A stretch of 64,000 bases of DNA from DATMBF01 sp035559595 (GCA_035559595.1 DATMBF010000013.1:37487-101486); one strand, 5' to 3'; counted from the stretch's first letter, positions 38,501 through 47,765 are shown. Made by a program: numbers and translations. The notes: generated by a model not told the origin, from the letters alone.

Positions 38501-38972
38501 CAGAGTGATCGACAGCACGATCAAAAGGAGTGGTTTGAATCGCTTCCGCAAGGTCCTGAAATGAAGCATCGATCAGTTCGGGGGAGTAAAGACTTTTCCC
38601 TGAGACTGCTTCCTGGTGGAGTTGGAGGAGGTTCAGCAGCCGATCTGCAATGGCAGGAAAGAAAGAGCCTACAAGCGCCGCAAGCTGTACATCGCTTTTG
38701 TCTGCAATGATTCCGGCGCGCCGGAGAAGCGGTCGGACGAGAAACCAGCCAAGGAGAAGAAGCAGCACAGCAACAAATGTGAGTGTGAGCACTGTACGGA
38801 CGGCACTGGAGAAGCCAAACGTTAATTCAGCAAGCGTCAGAGATGCTGCAAGGAGAAGAAGAAGCGTGAGGAAAGAAAATGTGCCCGAGTGAAGATCGAC
38901 CCTATTTTGCTTCGCGCGCACACTGTCGAGGCGTGCACGGATTTCATTGAGGATCGGAGTCGATGCGCTCAT
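35577..38972 (-). CDS. DUF4175 family protein
   Basis: A 1131-residue protein. Two transmembrane helices lie near the N-terminus (about 30-50 and 58-80) and a third near 165-180, followed by a long beta-rich region. From about residue 510 to the C-terminus it is an extended coiled coil with heavy Gln, Glu, Arg and Met content and many QQ runs. This matches the DUF4175 arrangement. The function is unknown. Its stop is followed by 118 bp before the export operon, and the DUF4159 gene starts two bases upstream of it, so those two are co-transcribed. Confidence 0.8.
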   Translation of the reverse strand: MSASTPILNEIRARLDSVRAKQNRVDLHSGTFSFLTLLLLLAASLTLAELTFGFSSAVRTVLTLTFVAVLLLLLGWFLVRPLLRRAGIIADKSDVQLAALVGSFFPAIADRLLNLLQLHQEAVSGKSLYSPELIDASFQDLAEAIQTTPFDRAVDHSVVTYARKNFFLIAGSVLMLTIVFPSRLYDATLRLVYFDREFVQPPEYSFEVWPGNKEVVKGEDVPISVRISSTTLSLPALRSLPVQLRWQREGQERLETLLIRPDSLGIYHATLTGLRTTTDYFVRLDDVESDRYRLTVVDRPVIRSLRVRLDFPPYTKLPPRLQDEFVGDVSALPGTRVTITGTASKTLKESKLVFNGNSTHAMTTRGERFKTTFTLRSESSYSLELRDNEGLTNTNPIAYQLKLIPDEPPTVAILFPGRNIDLAGDKSLPLLIRISDDFGFSRLRLGYRLAHSRYEEISPIHKFVTIQLPADQSARADVRHVWDLSPLKLVPEDIVEYFVEVFDNDVVNGPKSARSEYYLLRLPSLEEVFTDLNKGQDQSIDEMKQAIEEAKNLKEKLEAINQDLKKNKEFDWQQQKKVQEMAKKYSELQKKLENVQAKVDELVDKMQQHNILSPETLEKYLELQQLMSELNSAELQQLLKQMQQAMQNVDKHQLQQVLQQMTFSEERFRQSIERTMNLLKRIQIEQKLDELKKRTEEIRQTQKELEQQAAETSADQKRQSELAEQQSDLARKLTELEQRAAELEKRMEEFFAEMPFEKLRELNEAMRKQRVREQMQRAAEHMREGEQQQAKQFQQQIGEHLQHYGDQLNALQMEMMQQHSQYVTNELRKAINNLLELSRREEALKQQSQDAPQHSPQLRQNAQEQMRVMQDLQSVIQSLSELSQRSFAVTPAMGRAIGEALARMQNAMRGLDVRNGTMAAQEQNAAMAALNRAATQVQQSLQAMMQAYGAGGGLMQQLQMMAGQQMGINMQTQQLGEGMSQERAAQAARLALEQEALRKSLEQLHREAQASQEGERILGDLERIAEEMKEIVANLEQNDVNPETLRKQERILSRLLDASRSMRERDFEKRRKAETGTRIARRSPGELDPATLEGSNRYRDDLLRAIEQGFAKDYQELIRRYFEGLQKQRTN

Positions 38973-38973
38973 A

Positions 38974-39642
38974 TTACCTTGTCAACGCCCAGACCACGAT
39001 GTTCGTTCCGAATCGTAGGGCTTCCTGTCTGACCGGCTCGGGATCGTTGTGGATATCTCGATCGGCCCACCCGTCGCTGGGGTTAGATTCGTAGGTATAA
39101 TACACGACGAGCCGTCCCTTGTAAAAGATGCCGAAACCCTGTGCCGGTTTGGCGTCATGTTCATGCGTCTTGGGGACGCCGTTCGGAAAGCTGAAGTGAC
39201 AATGGTAGAGTCCGTAGCTGAATGGAAGCTCGACGAACTCGAGATCGGGAAAAACCTTCTTCATTTCTCGACGAAGCGCACGATCGAGACCGTAGTCATC
39301 ATCGACATAGAGAAAGCCGCCGCTCGTGAGATATGTACGGAGTCGCTGAACCTCGTAATCGGAGAAAACGATGTTGCCGTGTCCTGTCAGGAAGAGCATG
39401 GGGTACGTGTGAAGCCGGTCGCTCGAAAGGTCGACAAATTCGTACCGAGGGTCGACATCGATATTCGTGTTTTGCTGGATGAAACGGAGGAGATTAACCT
39501 CAGCGGAGGGGTCATTATACCAATCGCCACCGCCGCTGTATTTCAGACGCGCGATCCGAAATTGGCTCTCGATGCGGGCCTGGGATTCAGCCAGGGCAAA
39601 GAATCCTGCAAGCAGAGCAACGATGAACAAAGGCCTCTTCAT
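38974..39642 (-). CDS. DUF4159 domain secreted protein
   Basis: A 222-residue protein with a signal peptide (MKRPLFIVALLAGFFALAES). The DUF4159 core shows LKYSGGGDWYNDPSAEVNLL, FLTGHGNIVFSD and GGFLYVDDDYG. The fold resembles a glutamine-amidotransferase-like or VWA-associated domain found next to aerotolerance-type genes, but the enzymatic role is unproven. It is directly upstream of the DUF4175 gene. Confidence 0.82.
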   Translation of the reverse strand: MKRPLFIVALLAGFFALAESQARIESQFRIARLKYSGGGDWYNDPSAEVNLLRFIQQNTNIDVDPRYEFVDLSSDRLHTYPMLFLTGHGNIVFSDYEVQRLRTYLTSGGFLYVDDDYGLDRALRREMKKVFPDLEFVELPFSYGLYHCHFSFPNGVPKTHEHDAKPAQGFGIFYKGRLVVYYTYESNPSDGWADRDIHNDPEPVRQEALRFGTNIVVWALTR

Positions 39643-39683
39643 GGAAGCAATGTAGAGAAATCGGCCAAGGGAAGCAACAGAGG

Positions 39684-42233
39684 TTAGAGAAGGAGAGCTG
39701 AAATGAGCTCGGAGAATGCAGATGGACGCAAATCCTCAAACTCCTTTTGTCGCACTTTCAGATAAGACCATTTGACGCCTGTCAATTCAGTTGCGTTCTC
39801 ACACCAGACGGTCGCAGCGTCGTCTTTCCGCTTTACTTCAATATCCTCGCGACCTTTTGTTTCAACAATCCAGTGTGAACCATCCTTGAGTCTGAGAACA
39901 AAATCAGGATAGTAATTTCGCAGGTTAGCAAGGATATCGGTGTATTCAATGCAGAAACCAAACTGCTCTGGAAGTTTCGCAAACGCTTCGACATCATCTG
40001 CTCCATCGAGGAATTTGGCAAACGCGCGCTCAAATTCATTATCGCAGGCAACATAGTTGAAAATGCTCTTCTTAGACTCAAGCAGAAGCTTCGAGAAAGG
40101 AAACGGAGGGGTTGAAGAGAGGAAACGATTTGGTGAGATCAGGATCGGTTTCTTTTCTTCAACGACCGCATCGCGAAGAGCCTTTTCGAACTCTTTTGTA
40201 ACCACGTAACTTGAGAGATTGCTGCTCATGGCTGCAATGATGGCGGGGTCGTCGAGGTTGACATTCTTGCCGAAGGCTTTGTTCTCGAAGAACTCTTGAA
40301 TCTTTGGGACCAATGCCGCAAACTGTGCGGGGAGCTTAATGTTTTGTGCAATCTGGCGCGCGTAATACCCAATCACTTCCTGTGCAGTTTGGGCCGGCGG
40401 TATCGTATACTCCCGCTCGAGAAGCTTTTCGTCCGTAAGAAGGTCTCGGCCTTCGTAGATGAACGACTTGACTTCCTCTTTGTTGGTGCTCAACGGAAGA
40501 GGATTGATCTTGAACGCCATTACATCAAGCGAAGCAATCTCTTCTGTCAGGGACCTTTTTCTGGCTATAATCGGGCTTAACTCTGGAATGCCAATGTCGG
40601 CCTTCTTCTTTTCTTCAACGGGCATGATGCTGATGATCTTCAGCTTATCCTTGCCAACCTCGAAGGTTTCAAGCTTGAGATCTTCGAGCTTTTCTAAGTC
40701 CTCAACGAAGGAGAGGAAAGCCTTATTACCAATGACATCGACTCGTTCCGTGTAACCGGATTCGGAAGCGCGGAACATTTTCCTCAAGCCCCGACCGATA
40801 GTTTGTTCAGGCAGAATGTTCGCCTTCGCCGTGTATGGGCGAAGACCCACGACAACGGTGACGTTCTGGACATCCCAGCCTTCTCGAAGCATCAGTACGC
40901 TAACGATGGCATTAACGGGAGATTTTTCCTCGTCCACATCTCTCGCCAGCTTACGGGCACCATCAAGGTCTTTCTTCGAAACCTCCCCTTTTGTGTCTGT
41001 ATGGATAACAAGCGTCTTTTCAGCGCCGAACTCTTCAGGATACTTTGTCCTCAACCAATCTCCCACTTCATCCGCCTCTTTTGTGGAATTAAGCATGATA
41101 AACAGAATGGGTTTCTTGCTAAGGGGAGTTAGTTGATCACGATATTCCTTCCAGCGTTCGACACCGGCAGTGAGGAATCCGCGATATCTTGTGCTGGCGA
41201 TGGTTGATCGTGCCTCTTCAATCTTCGAAATACCTTTGAGCGGCCGCTTGACGATCTGATCAAGAATGGCTTGCTTCAGCGGGTAATCAAAGACCGTCCA
41301 TGCGAACAAGTTGCCTTTTGTGTAACGTGGAGTCGCGGAGAAATCGAGTTGCGCTGCAATTGGTCGAAGCGCGCGCAAATTCCGAATGACATTGTTCCAC
41401 TCGTTGTCTTCATCATGCGTGTGATGAGCTTCGTCGTTCAGAACCAGTAGCCTTCCATCTCTTCTGGCGATCCGATTGTCGAAGTCGGTAATCTCTAACT
41501 TCTGTGATTGTGGTTTAGAGCCGAGAAGAGCAGTCAGCACTTCTGGCTCGTCTGTTTGGATTTTTGCCGGCCTCTCGTAGAATTGCTGAATGTTGGTCAG
41601 GAAGAGGGCGCCCTCACTGTACGCCCGCTCGCTGTCTCCTCTCATGTAGCACTCCATATCCCAGAAAAGCTGAAAATGTTTTGGGATGAGCGGATCAATC
41701 TTGAAAATGCGCCCCGCCTCGAAATCCGTCTTGAGCCTTTCAAACACAATAACGTTAGGGGCAATGATGAGGAAGGTCTTGGCGTACTCTTCCGGATTTT
41801 CTCGCACGGCGTTGAAATACTGCCAGGCAATTGCCAGCGCCATAACTTTTGTTTTGCCGCTTCCCGTTGCCATCTTGATACAATAGCGGGCGAAATCATC
41901 ATATGGCGGCAAGCGGAGGTCTTTCGAATCGAAGGCATACCGTTCTAACAAGGTCTTCCGAGACCTGACCTTTTCTACTTCGTACACAAAGATGAGTGTC
42001 TCGATTGCTTCACGTTGGGCAAGATGGTATTTGAACGTCTGGCCGTTTGGAAGCCGGTGGTCGGTGTTGAACCAGAAATTGATCAACTCCCGCGTTGTCT
42101 CTGTAATTCCCTTGTAACCGCCGCTCCGCCAGGCTGTTACCGCGTTCCGAAGGGAAGGAATGCAGGGGGCTGTGGAGAGGTATTCCTGGATGTCAAATAG
42201 GCCGGGACTCTTGGGTTTTTTTCTTGCAGGCAT
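39684..42233 (-). CDS. Type III restriction-type helicase-endonuclease (Res)
   Basis: An 849-residue protein. The SF2 helicase has Walker A MATGSGKT (about residues 120-127), a DEAH-type box in LVLNDEAHHTHDED (about 265-270) and motif VI-like GRGLRKMF. The C-terminal nuclease fold shows DFVLRLKDGSHWIVETKG (about 770-788), consistent with PD-(D/E)xK. It would translocate on DNA and cut it together with the Mod protein encoded upstream. A 195-bp gene-free gap with several TTCTAAA-like short repeats separates it from the AlbA_2 gene. Confidence 0.88.
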   Translation of the reverse strand: MPARKKPKSPGLFDIQEYLSTAPCIPSLRNAVTAWRSGGYKGITETTRELINFWFNTDHRLPNGQTFKYHLAQREAIETLIFVYEVEKVRSRKTLLERYAFDSKDLRLPPYDDFARYCIKMATGSGKTKVMALAIAWQYFNAVRENPEEYAKTFLIIAPNVIVFERLKTDFEAGRIFKIDPLIPKHFQLFWDMECYMRGDSERAYSEGALFLTNIQQFYERPAKIQTDEPEVLTALLGSKPQSQKLEITDFDNRIARRDGRLLVLNDEAHHTHDEDNEWNNVIRNLRALRPIAAQLDFSATPRYTKGNLFAWTVFDYPLKQAILDQIVKRPLKGISKIEEARSTIASTRYRGFLTAGVERWKEYRDQLTPLSKKPILFIMLNSTKEADEVGDWLRTKYPEEFGAEKTLVIHTDTKGEVSKKDLDGARKLARDVDEEKSPVNAIVSVLMLREGWDVQNVTVVVGLRPYTAKANILPEQTIGRGLRKMFRASESGYTERVDVIGNKAFLSFVEDLEKLEDLKLETFEVGKDKLKIISIMPVEEKKKADIGIPELSPIIARKRSLTEEIASLDVMAFKINPLPLSTNKEEVKSFIYEGRDLLTDEKLLEREYTIPPAQTAQEVIGYYARQIAQNIKLPAQFAALVPKIQEFFENKAFGKNVNLDDPAIIAAMSSNLSSYVVTKEFEKALRDAVVEEKKPILISPNRFLSSTPPFPFSKLLLESKKSIFNYVACDNEFERAFAKFLDGADDVEAFAKLPEQFGFCIEYTDILANLRNYYPDFVLRLKDGSHWIVETKGREDIEVKRKDDAATVWCENATELTGVKWSYLKVRQKEFEDLRPSAFSELISALLL

Positions 42234-42428
42234 TTCTGTTAGTCTTTTCCAACCGCCCTCTTAAAACCAGCCCTCTAACTTGTTGTACCGCATGTGGTTC
42301 TAAAGACCATTCTTAAACGTTCTAAAAACCATTACAAGTCATCTTTTCAAAGGATTTTCAAGGTTTTTTGGAGGTTTCAGACCGTTCCAAAAAATCTCTA
42401 AAACCTTTATGAATGCCGACTCTGATTC

Positions 42429-44252
42429 TCACGGTTTATCTGTCTTGCTTTCTGGAAACGTTGCTACATATCTTCCCTCCTTGTCACTTTTGCTTCTGCC
42501 GGTCCATTGGATCTTTCCCTCTCCCACCATCTGTTTGAGGTAGTTTGTTACGATATTTGCGGAGGACATTTTGAATGCCTTAGCTAATTCTAGGGAACTA
42601 TGGGGACGGAGCCCGCAAAGCCTTATGATATATTGTCTTATAAAGTTTCTCTTTTCCTCCCTTCGCATCTTTTGCCTTAAGGTTTTTCGAATATGCCTTA
42701 AGGTTTCATTCTCCAGCCTTAAGTTTTCCCTCTGAACTCTTAAGTCTTTATCCACATCTCTTAAACGTTCTTGGTCAAATAATGTCGGGGAACGTGAGGA
42801 TTCAAGGAGTGATTCAGGGATCTGGTAATACGCTCCACGACGATCCTTTTCCTTTCGGAGTAACCCCTTATCTCTGAGGCCAGTTAAGATAGCCGTGGCA
42901 TCCGTAGGGTGAATCCGAATCACAGTTCTCAGACGTTCGTTATCAATTCGGTTCTCGTGCTTGGCAACAACAAGAGCCAATTGCTCTGCCTCTTCCAAAT
43001 CGCCGCCAAGCTTCTGAAGCCATGCACGATCTGAATCCGAGAATAGATGAGCATTTTTGAGCAACAAACTAAACTCGTATCGCTCCGTTCCAATTTCCAC
43101 ATTCGGGATTTGAAGACCCAGTGATCGCCACGCCCTGATAATCTTTGGCAGGCCACTCCCAGCTTCTTCCGCTAAGCCAGCAAGGCGAAACATGAAGAGA
43201 AGGGTAGGATTCCGAGGATCAGATCGATTTCCTGTAAAGAGGTCATAGGCTGGGATTCGTGAGGAGCCCGGATTTCGAAAGTAATAACCTTCCGGGGATT
43301 TGACGATGAGGGATGCATCAAGCTCGGAATAGTCAGCATGAACGAGGAGGTTAACAAGTGCCTCGCGAATTGCTGTGTGGGCTGGTGTTTCTTCAATGCG
43401 TTCTCCTCCTTCTATTCTGTGTGGGACTGGAATATCCTCTGTGAGTTTTGGATAGACGCGAAAATATCCGTCGAACAAATTTCCTTCCCACGGAATCCGA
43501 TCAAGCCAAGTAGTGTCGGATCTTCGTTCCGCATTGACGCGGTAATCAATGAGATGACGCTTCCTCCATTTTCGAATCCACATGTCTTTTCCAAACATCA
43601 TGAGACCGGCGACAGTTGGATGTGATGCCGACGTGTCCGCCGCACCCAACGCTACCAGAAAGCGATCTGTGGAATAATCATTAAACTCATGCTCAGGGAT
43701 TCGATTCTGAAGCCTCTGACGGTACCGACTAATCGTTTCCTCATTGAGAATATCTATCCGAAATTCAGTAAGTACGCTTGAATCTATTGCTTCATCGCTC
43801 GCTTCTCGGAACATCCTTTTTACTTCTTCATCACGGCAACGGTAATCTCCATCGTGCCGGCGGATGTATGTTCCAGTCATAGGATTGCTGTTGATGTAGA
43901 CAGGTCGCCTCGTTCGAGAGACAGCTGGCACCCGAACAACAATGATTTGCTTCTCTGCAAGCTGTTCAACAGAAATGTCGTTCTCATTCCAAACTTCTGT
44001 GCTAATCTTAGACCGATTCCTTCCAAGATCGAAGAGATGCTTTTTCATTTTGTCTGGATTGTTCACTCCTACAGGAATACCCTTGTTATCCACACCTAAC
44101 AAGATCCATCCGCCCTGTGTGTTTGCAAAAGCACTCGCTGTTTCCCAAAAAGTTTCAGACAAAGAATCTCTGCATTCCTTGAACTCCAGGTCAAGACGCT
44201 CCTTACTTTGTAGTCTTTCGATAAGTTGTTCTACAAGCGGTGAAATAGACAT
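42429..44252 (-). CDS. AlbA_2/Schlafen-like protein with HATPase domain
   Basis: A 607-residue protein. The N-terminal AlbA_2 (Schlafen-like) domain has LDLEFKECRDSLSETFWETA and GGWILLGVDNKG. A GHKL-like ATP-binding segment follows (HTAIREALVNLLVHADYS near residue 285, then EEAGSGLPKI). A winged-helix region and a coiled coil (about 480-540) lie near the C-terminus. Its ATG begins one base after the mod stop, so it is translationally coupled. Such proteins occur as regulators or effectors in defence islands. Its place between mod and res suggests a part in this restriction system. Confidence 0.82.
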   Translation of the reverse strand: MSISPLVEQLIERLQSKERLDLEFKECRDSLSETFWETASAFANTQGGWILLGVDNKGIPVGVNNPDKMKKHLFDLGRNRSKISTEVWNENDISVEQLAEKQIIVVRVPAVSRTRRPVYINSNPMTGTYIRRHDGDYRCRDEEVKRMFREASDEAIDSSVLTEFRIDILNEETISRYRQRLQNRIPEHEFNDYSTDRFLVALGAADTSASHPTVAGLMMFGKDMWIRKWRKRHLIDYRVNAERRSDTTWLDRIPWEGNLFDGYFRVYPKLTEDIPVPHRIEGGERIEETPAHTAIREALVNLLVHADYSELDASLIVKSPEGYYFRNPGSSRIPAYDLFTGNRSDPRNPTLLFMFRLAGLAEEAGSGLPKIIRAWRSLGLQIPNVEIGTERYEFSLLLKNAHLFSDSDRAWLQKLGGDLEEAEQLALVVAKHENRIDNERLRTVIRIHPTDATAILTGLRDKGLLRKEKDRRGAYYQIPESLLESSRSPTLFDQERLRDVDKDLRVQRENLRLENETLRHIRKTLRQKMRREEKRNFIRQYIIRLCGLRPHSSLELAKAFKMSSANIVTNYLKQMVGEGKIQWTGRSKSDKEGRYVATFPESKTDKP

Positions 44253-46220
44253 CTACCCTACCTCCACCTGCAGTAGCTTTGTGGTGTCGTTCCCCAAAAT
44301 GTCGATAACCTTCACGACAACGGTGTATGTCCCCGCCGCTTCGTATGTGAACTTCGCAGCAAGCTCGATCTTCGGGTTCTTCTTCGTCCGGTAGCTTTGC
44401 CATTGGTTGTGGAAGGTATCCTCCTTATAGTCCCAATCCACAGCCCAGTAATCAATCCATTGCGACCAGTGGACGATGGCCTTCCGCACCTCCTCCGGCA
44501 CGTCATCCGGGGGGACGACAAAGTCCTTGAGCTTCAGCTCAACGGACTTCCCCTTGACGTTCACTTTCACATCCAGCGCGGCAAGCTCGTAGAAGTGGAT
44601 GTCTCCCTGTTCGACTGCCTTCTTCTCTAAGACTTCGCGGGGGATTTTCTTGAACTTCACATCCACTTTGCTTGCGGCGGCTTGTTGGGCGGCGGTCTCG
44701 TTGATGTCGAAGGCGAACTCCCAGCCGAGAATATCAATGCCGTTCGTTTTGATCTCCTTATCCTTGCCAACGGCACGCCAGAGCTCCTGGATGATCGCCT
44801 TGACGTCTCCTAACGCCACGGGGGAATCCACCGCGCCGACGTGCAGCATGCGACCCGCTTTGACACCATGGAGCCACGCGTAGCCATTGATAGGCTGACC
44901 GTGATACAGCTCGATGATGAACTTGCGATAGGCCCGTTCCTGCGCCGCGCGGTCTTCAGGATTGGCAAACTCCGCGCTTGCCCACTGCTGCCGCTCGTAC
45001 TTGCCTAAGTTTTGCACGACGAAGGGTTTAACGTTGGGGATTTGTAAGAGACGCTTACGTGTGGTGTGGATGGCAAACCGACCAAGGTCGCACGCGATCC
45101 AGCGGCGATTGAGCTTCTCCGCAACGGCGGCAGTTGTCCCGGAGCCGCAGAAGCAGTCTAAGACAAGATCGCCTTCGTTCGATGAAGCTTTGATAATGCG
45201 TTCGAGAAGAGCTTCAGGTTTTTGGGTGGCGTACTTGGTGTCTTCCTTTGCTTGGGAGTTGACGGGATGAATATCGGTCCATACCGATTGCACGACTTTG
45301 CCCTTCATCTCATCCAAATACCTTTTATACTGAGGCATTCCTTTGCTTGTTAACTCGATACGCCCATCTGCAATTAGTCTGTCAATGTTCTCTTGGGACC
45401 AGCGCCAGTGTGTTCCGGGCGGCGGATCGATTAGTTTACCAAAGAATCTTCTAGCCTCTCCTTGTCCTGCTGCAGTTGCGTTGTCCCAACGAAACCTCCT
45501 TCCATCCTTGTCTACTTGTGTATAGTGGCTTTTGATGTAGCTTTCGTCGTGGGGTACGAATTGAGGGTTCCATGTGAAGTTCTGCGATTTTGCATATAGG
45601 AGGATCATATCGTGATTAAACCCAAAGCCGTGTGTGTCACTGTGTGACGTCACACGTTGCCAGATGATTTGACTCTCAATAAACATTTCTCCAAATACTT
45701 CATCCATTACCGCCTTTGCATAATGCCCCACATGCCAATCCAAATGCACGTAAATGCTTCCGTTATCGGCTAACAACTCTCGCAGAAGCACTACGGTCTC
45801 ATAGAACCACTGCAAGTACGAATCGAGTCCCTTTCCCCACGTATCCCGGTACGCCTTCTGCTCGATGATGCTCGGTTCTTTGACGAAGCTTGTGCTTTCG
45901 TCCTCTTCGGTATCGGGATGGTCGGGAATGGTGGCAGTGAAGGAGAAATCGGCTCCGGTATCAAACGGCGGGTCAATGTAGATGAGGTTCACTTTCCCTT
46001 CGAACTCCGGCAGTAGGCTCGGCAGGACATATTTTTTGTCACCCCAGATCAGCCTGTTGCGCCATTCCGTCGGCTTGTTGCCGGCGAAGAGGTCGAGGTT
46101 TCGCTTCCGGTCCTCCGTACTCTCGTTGATCGTCTCAATCGTCTGAAACGGCAGGGCGATGCGAACCGGAGCGACTTTCTTGCCGTCCTTGTATTTGCCT
46201 TCCCAGATGAGTTCGGTCAT
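44253..46220 (-). CDS. Type III-like DNA methyltransferase (Mod)
   Basis: A 655-residue beta-class amino-methyltransferase. Motif IV is DPPF at residues 83-86, ahead of the S-adenosylmethionine motif DCFCGSGTTAAVAEKLNRRW (about 353-372). That order (IV before I) is typical of type III Mod. The middle region would be the target-recognition domain. The C-terminal 130 residues are extra. The ATG at 46220 overlaps the upstream stop (ATGA) and starts with the family's MTELIWEGKY. A longer frame to 46484 lies inside the upstream gene and was rejected. Confidence 0.9.
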   Translation of the reverse strand: MTELIWEGKYKDGKKVAPVRIALPFQTIETINESTEDRKRNLDLFAGNKPTEWRNRLIWGDKKYVLPSLLPEFEGKVNLIYIDPPFDTGADFSFTATIPDHPDTEEDESTSFVKEPSIIEQKAYRDTWGKGLDSYLQWFYETVVLLRELLADNGSIYVHLDWHVGHYAKAVMDEVFGEMFIESQIIWQRVTSHSDTHGFGFNHDMILLYAKSQNFTWNPQFVPHDESYIKSHYTQVDKDGRRFRWDNATAAGQGEARRFFGKLIDPPPGTHWRWSQENIDRLIADGRIELTSKGMPQYKRYLDEMKGKVVQSVWTDIHPVNSQAKEDTKYATQKPEALLERIIKASSNEGDLVLDCFCGSGTTAAVAEKLNRRWIACDLGRFAIHTTRKRLLQIPNVKPFVVQNLGKYERQQWASAEFANPEDRAAQERAYRKFIIELYHGQPINGYAWLHGVKAGRMLHVGAVDSPVALGDVKAIIQELWRAVGKDKEIKTNGIDILGWEFAFDINETAAQQAAASKVDVKFKKIPREVLEKKAVEQGDIHFYELAALDVKVNVKGKSVELKLKDFVVPPDDVPEEVRKAIVHWSQWIDYWAVDWDYKEDTFHNQWQSYRTKKNPKIELAAKFTYEAAGTYTVVVKVIDILGNDTTKLLQVEVG

Positions 46221-47266
46221 GAGCGGGTTTTTTCTTTCGCAGCCGGGAAATCCATCGTTGCTGCGGTAACAAAGGCCCGTAGGACATTCTTTGTATGATA
46301 GTTTTGATGCAAGACCCAATATCGAATGAGGAACACCCAACTTACAAACAGCATGACGATTAAGAGCAATTGGACTTCCCAACTTAGAGATAGCTGACGG
46401 TAAAAGCGGTAGATGACAAAACCGAAAAGGCACAAGTAAGTTGCCACCGATATGTTTCTGGCAAATGCATAGAGGTGCAGCCAAGTTTTGAGGAGATTAA
46501 TAGAGGCTGGATTGCGTGCGGTGGCATAGTGGTAAGACAACCAATAGTTCTCGCTACTGAGTTTGTTCTTTGGATCCATTCCATAGACTTTTTGGAAAAG
46601 CTTAAAGAAGACATTACGGAACTGATGGGGGAGTGGCTTTTCCATTCCGAGCACTGGTTTGACAAGGTTGTCTTCAATCCAGATAATTACGTTGCTAGGT
46701 GACAGGAGAAACCATCTGACAAATTTGTTGCCAGCTACTCGCGAGACCAACGGGCCCAAGTGGGCACTCTTGAATGCTCTAATAAAAATCCTGAAGAGGA
46801 TGAATGCGATTATTACAGCGGTAAAGATGAGGAATGAGATCCGAAATGTTCGGTAATCGCTGAAGAAGATACATGAAAGAATTATCCCCTGTGAGGCGAC
46901 AAAGATGTAACGATGGGTGGCTTCCGCGTACTCATGGCTCTCTCGTCGGAGAGACAATAGCCACACGACAGGGTAACCATATATCCCTTCCATAAAGATC
47001 CGGTCTAGTACGATAGAGCCAATAGCACCAATGAGGTGTCCAAAGACGTAGACTGTCAACACGAATGCAATCGTTAGAAACAGACCTAAGAACCAAGGTA
47101 AGTTCTCGACGAAAATAACTATTGCGTCGACGTGCTGGCCACTCTCATGAGAAAGAAAAACGTCAAAGAAAACTAAATACACAATGACCATCAGGCCTGG
47201 AAAGAGGTACCCGAAGAAGTCGTACAAATCGAAGGGGAAGTAATTCTCGAATTTCGGCTTTTGCAA
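46217..47266 (-). CDS. Multi-pass membrane protein coupled to mod
   Basis: A 349-residue membrane protein not recognised beyond a recurrent FPFDLYDFFGYLFPG start. About six hydrophobic segments are visible: near residues 18-38, 55-80, 125-137, 143-163, 272-288 and 297-315. A soluble loop of about 100 residues lies between the fourth and fifth. The start is a TTG at 47266 with GGGAGG six bases upstream. Its stop overlaps the mod ATG, so it belongs to the restriction operon. A membrane effector or anchor is one possibility; the function is unknown. Confidence 0.7.
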   Translation of the reverse strand: MQKPKFENYFPFDLYDFFGYLFPGLMVIVYLVFFDVFLSHESGQHVDAIVIFVENLPWFLGLFLTIAFVLTVYVFGHLIGAIGSIVLDRIFMEGIYGYPVVWLLSLRRESHEYAEATHRYIFVASQGIILSCIFFSDYRTFRISFLIFTAVIIAFILFRIFIRAFKSAHLGPLVSRVAGNKFVRWFLLSPSNVIIWIEDNLVKPVLGMEKPLPHQFRNVFFKLFQKVYGMDPKNKLSSENYWLSYHYATARNPASINLLKTWLHLYAFARNISVATYLCLFGFVIYRFYRQLSLSWEVQLLLIVMLFVSWVFLIRYWVLHQNYHTKNVLRAFVTAATMDFPAAKEKTRS

Positions 47267-47384
47267 GGCTGGCCTCCCGCTGATAAATGCTGACGCTTAA
47301 GCCTTTGGAACAAACTTCGTAAATTTATCGAAATCACCGGCGGTAAGCAACTCGATGACCCTCCCCACCATTCCAATCAACCGC

Positions 47385-47765
47385 TTATTTCTTTGTTGAT
47401 GCCCACCAGGACTCTGTCGTTCGTGCAAGTCGGGAGGCAAGACCGATAATGATTTGCTTTGCGATGGCGGGGTGATTCTTGATGAGGTCGTCGAGGTCTG
47501 TTCGGACAAACAGGAGTGAAGTCGGTTCGAGTGCGATGAGCGTTGCTGTGCGGGGGATGTTGAGGAAGACACCAAGTTCTCCGAAAACTGTTCCCGATTC
47601 ACTAAACTCTGTGATCGACAAATCTTTCTTCACCACACCCACCTTACCATTCAACAGGACAAACCAACCTTCGCTCGGCTCACCCTCGCGCACAATCGTA
47701 TCGCCGATAGAATAGTATTTTTTTGCGCCCGGTAATTTCCTAACATCTTCGGAGAGAATAGTCAT
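47385..47765 (-). CDS. Cyclic nucleotide-binding domain protein
   Basis: A 126-residue CAP_ED-type protein. The beta-barrel core shows YYSIGDTIVREGEPSEGWFVLLNGKV and the phosphate-binding cassette region FGELGVFLNIPRTATLIALE. There is no DNA-binding HTH. A neighbouring frame continues to 47297 with KRLIGMVGRVIELL and DFDKFTKFVPKA, which looks like coding sequence and may be the lost C-terminus. It could sense a nucleotide signal, but the ligand is unknown. Confidence 0.75.
   Translation of the reverse strand: MTILSEDVRKLPGAKKYYSIGDTIVREGEPSEGWFVLLNGKVGVVKKDLSITEFSESGTVFGELGVFLNIPRTATLIALEPTSLLFVRTDLDDLIKNHPAIAKQIIIGLASRLARTTESWWASTKK

Noticed and set aside
42234..42428. Short TTCTAAA-like repeats between the AlbA_2 gene and res
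   Set aside because: The copies are too short and irregular to call a repeat element; the stretch may hold a promoter, but none is clear.
46221..46484. 88-residue N-terminal extension of Mod
   Set aside because: It lies inside the upstream membrane-protein gene and has no family counterpart; the coupled ATG at 46220 fits.
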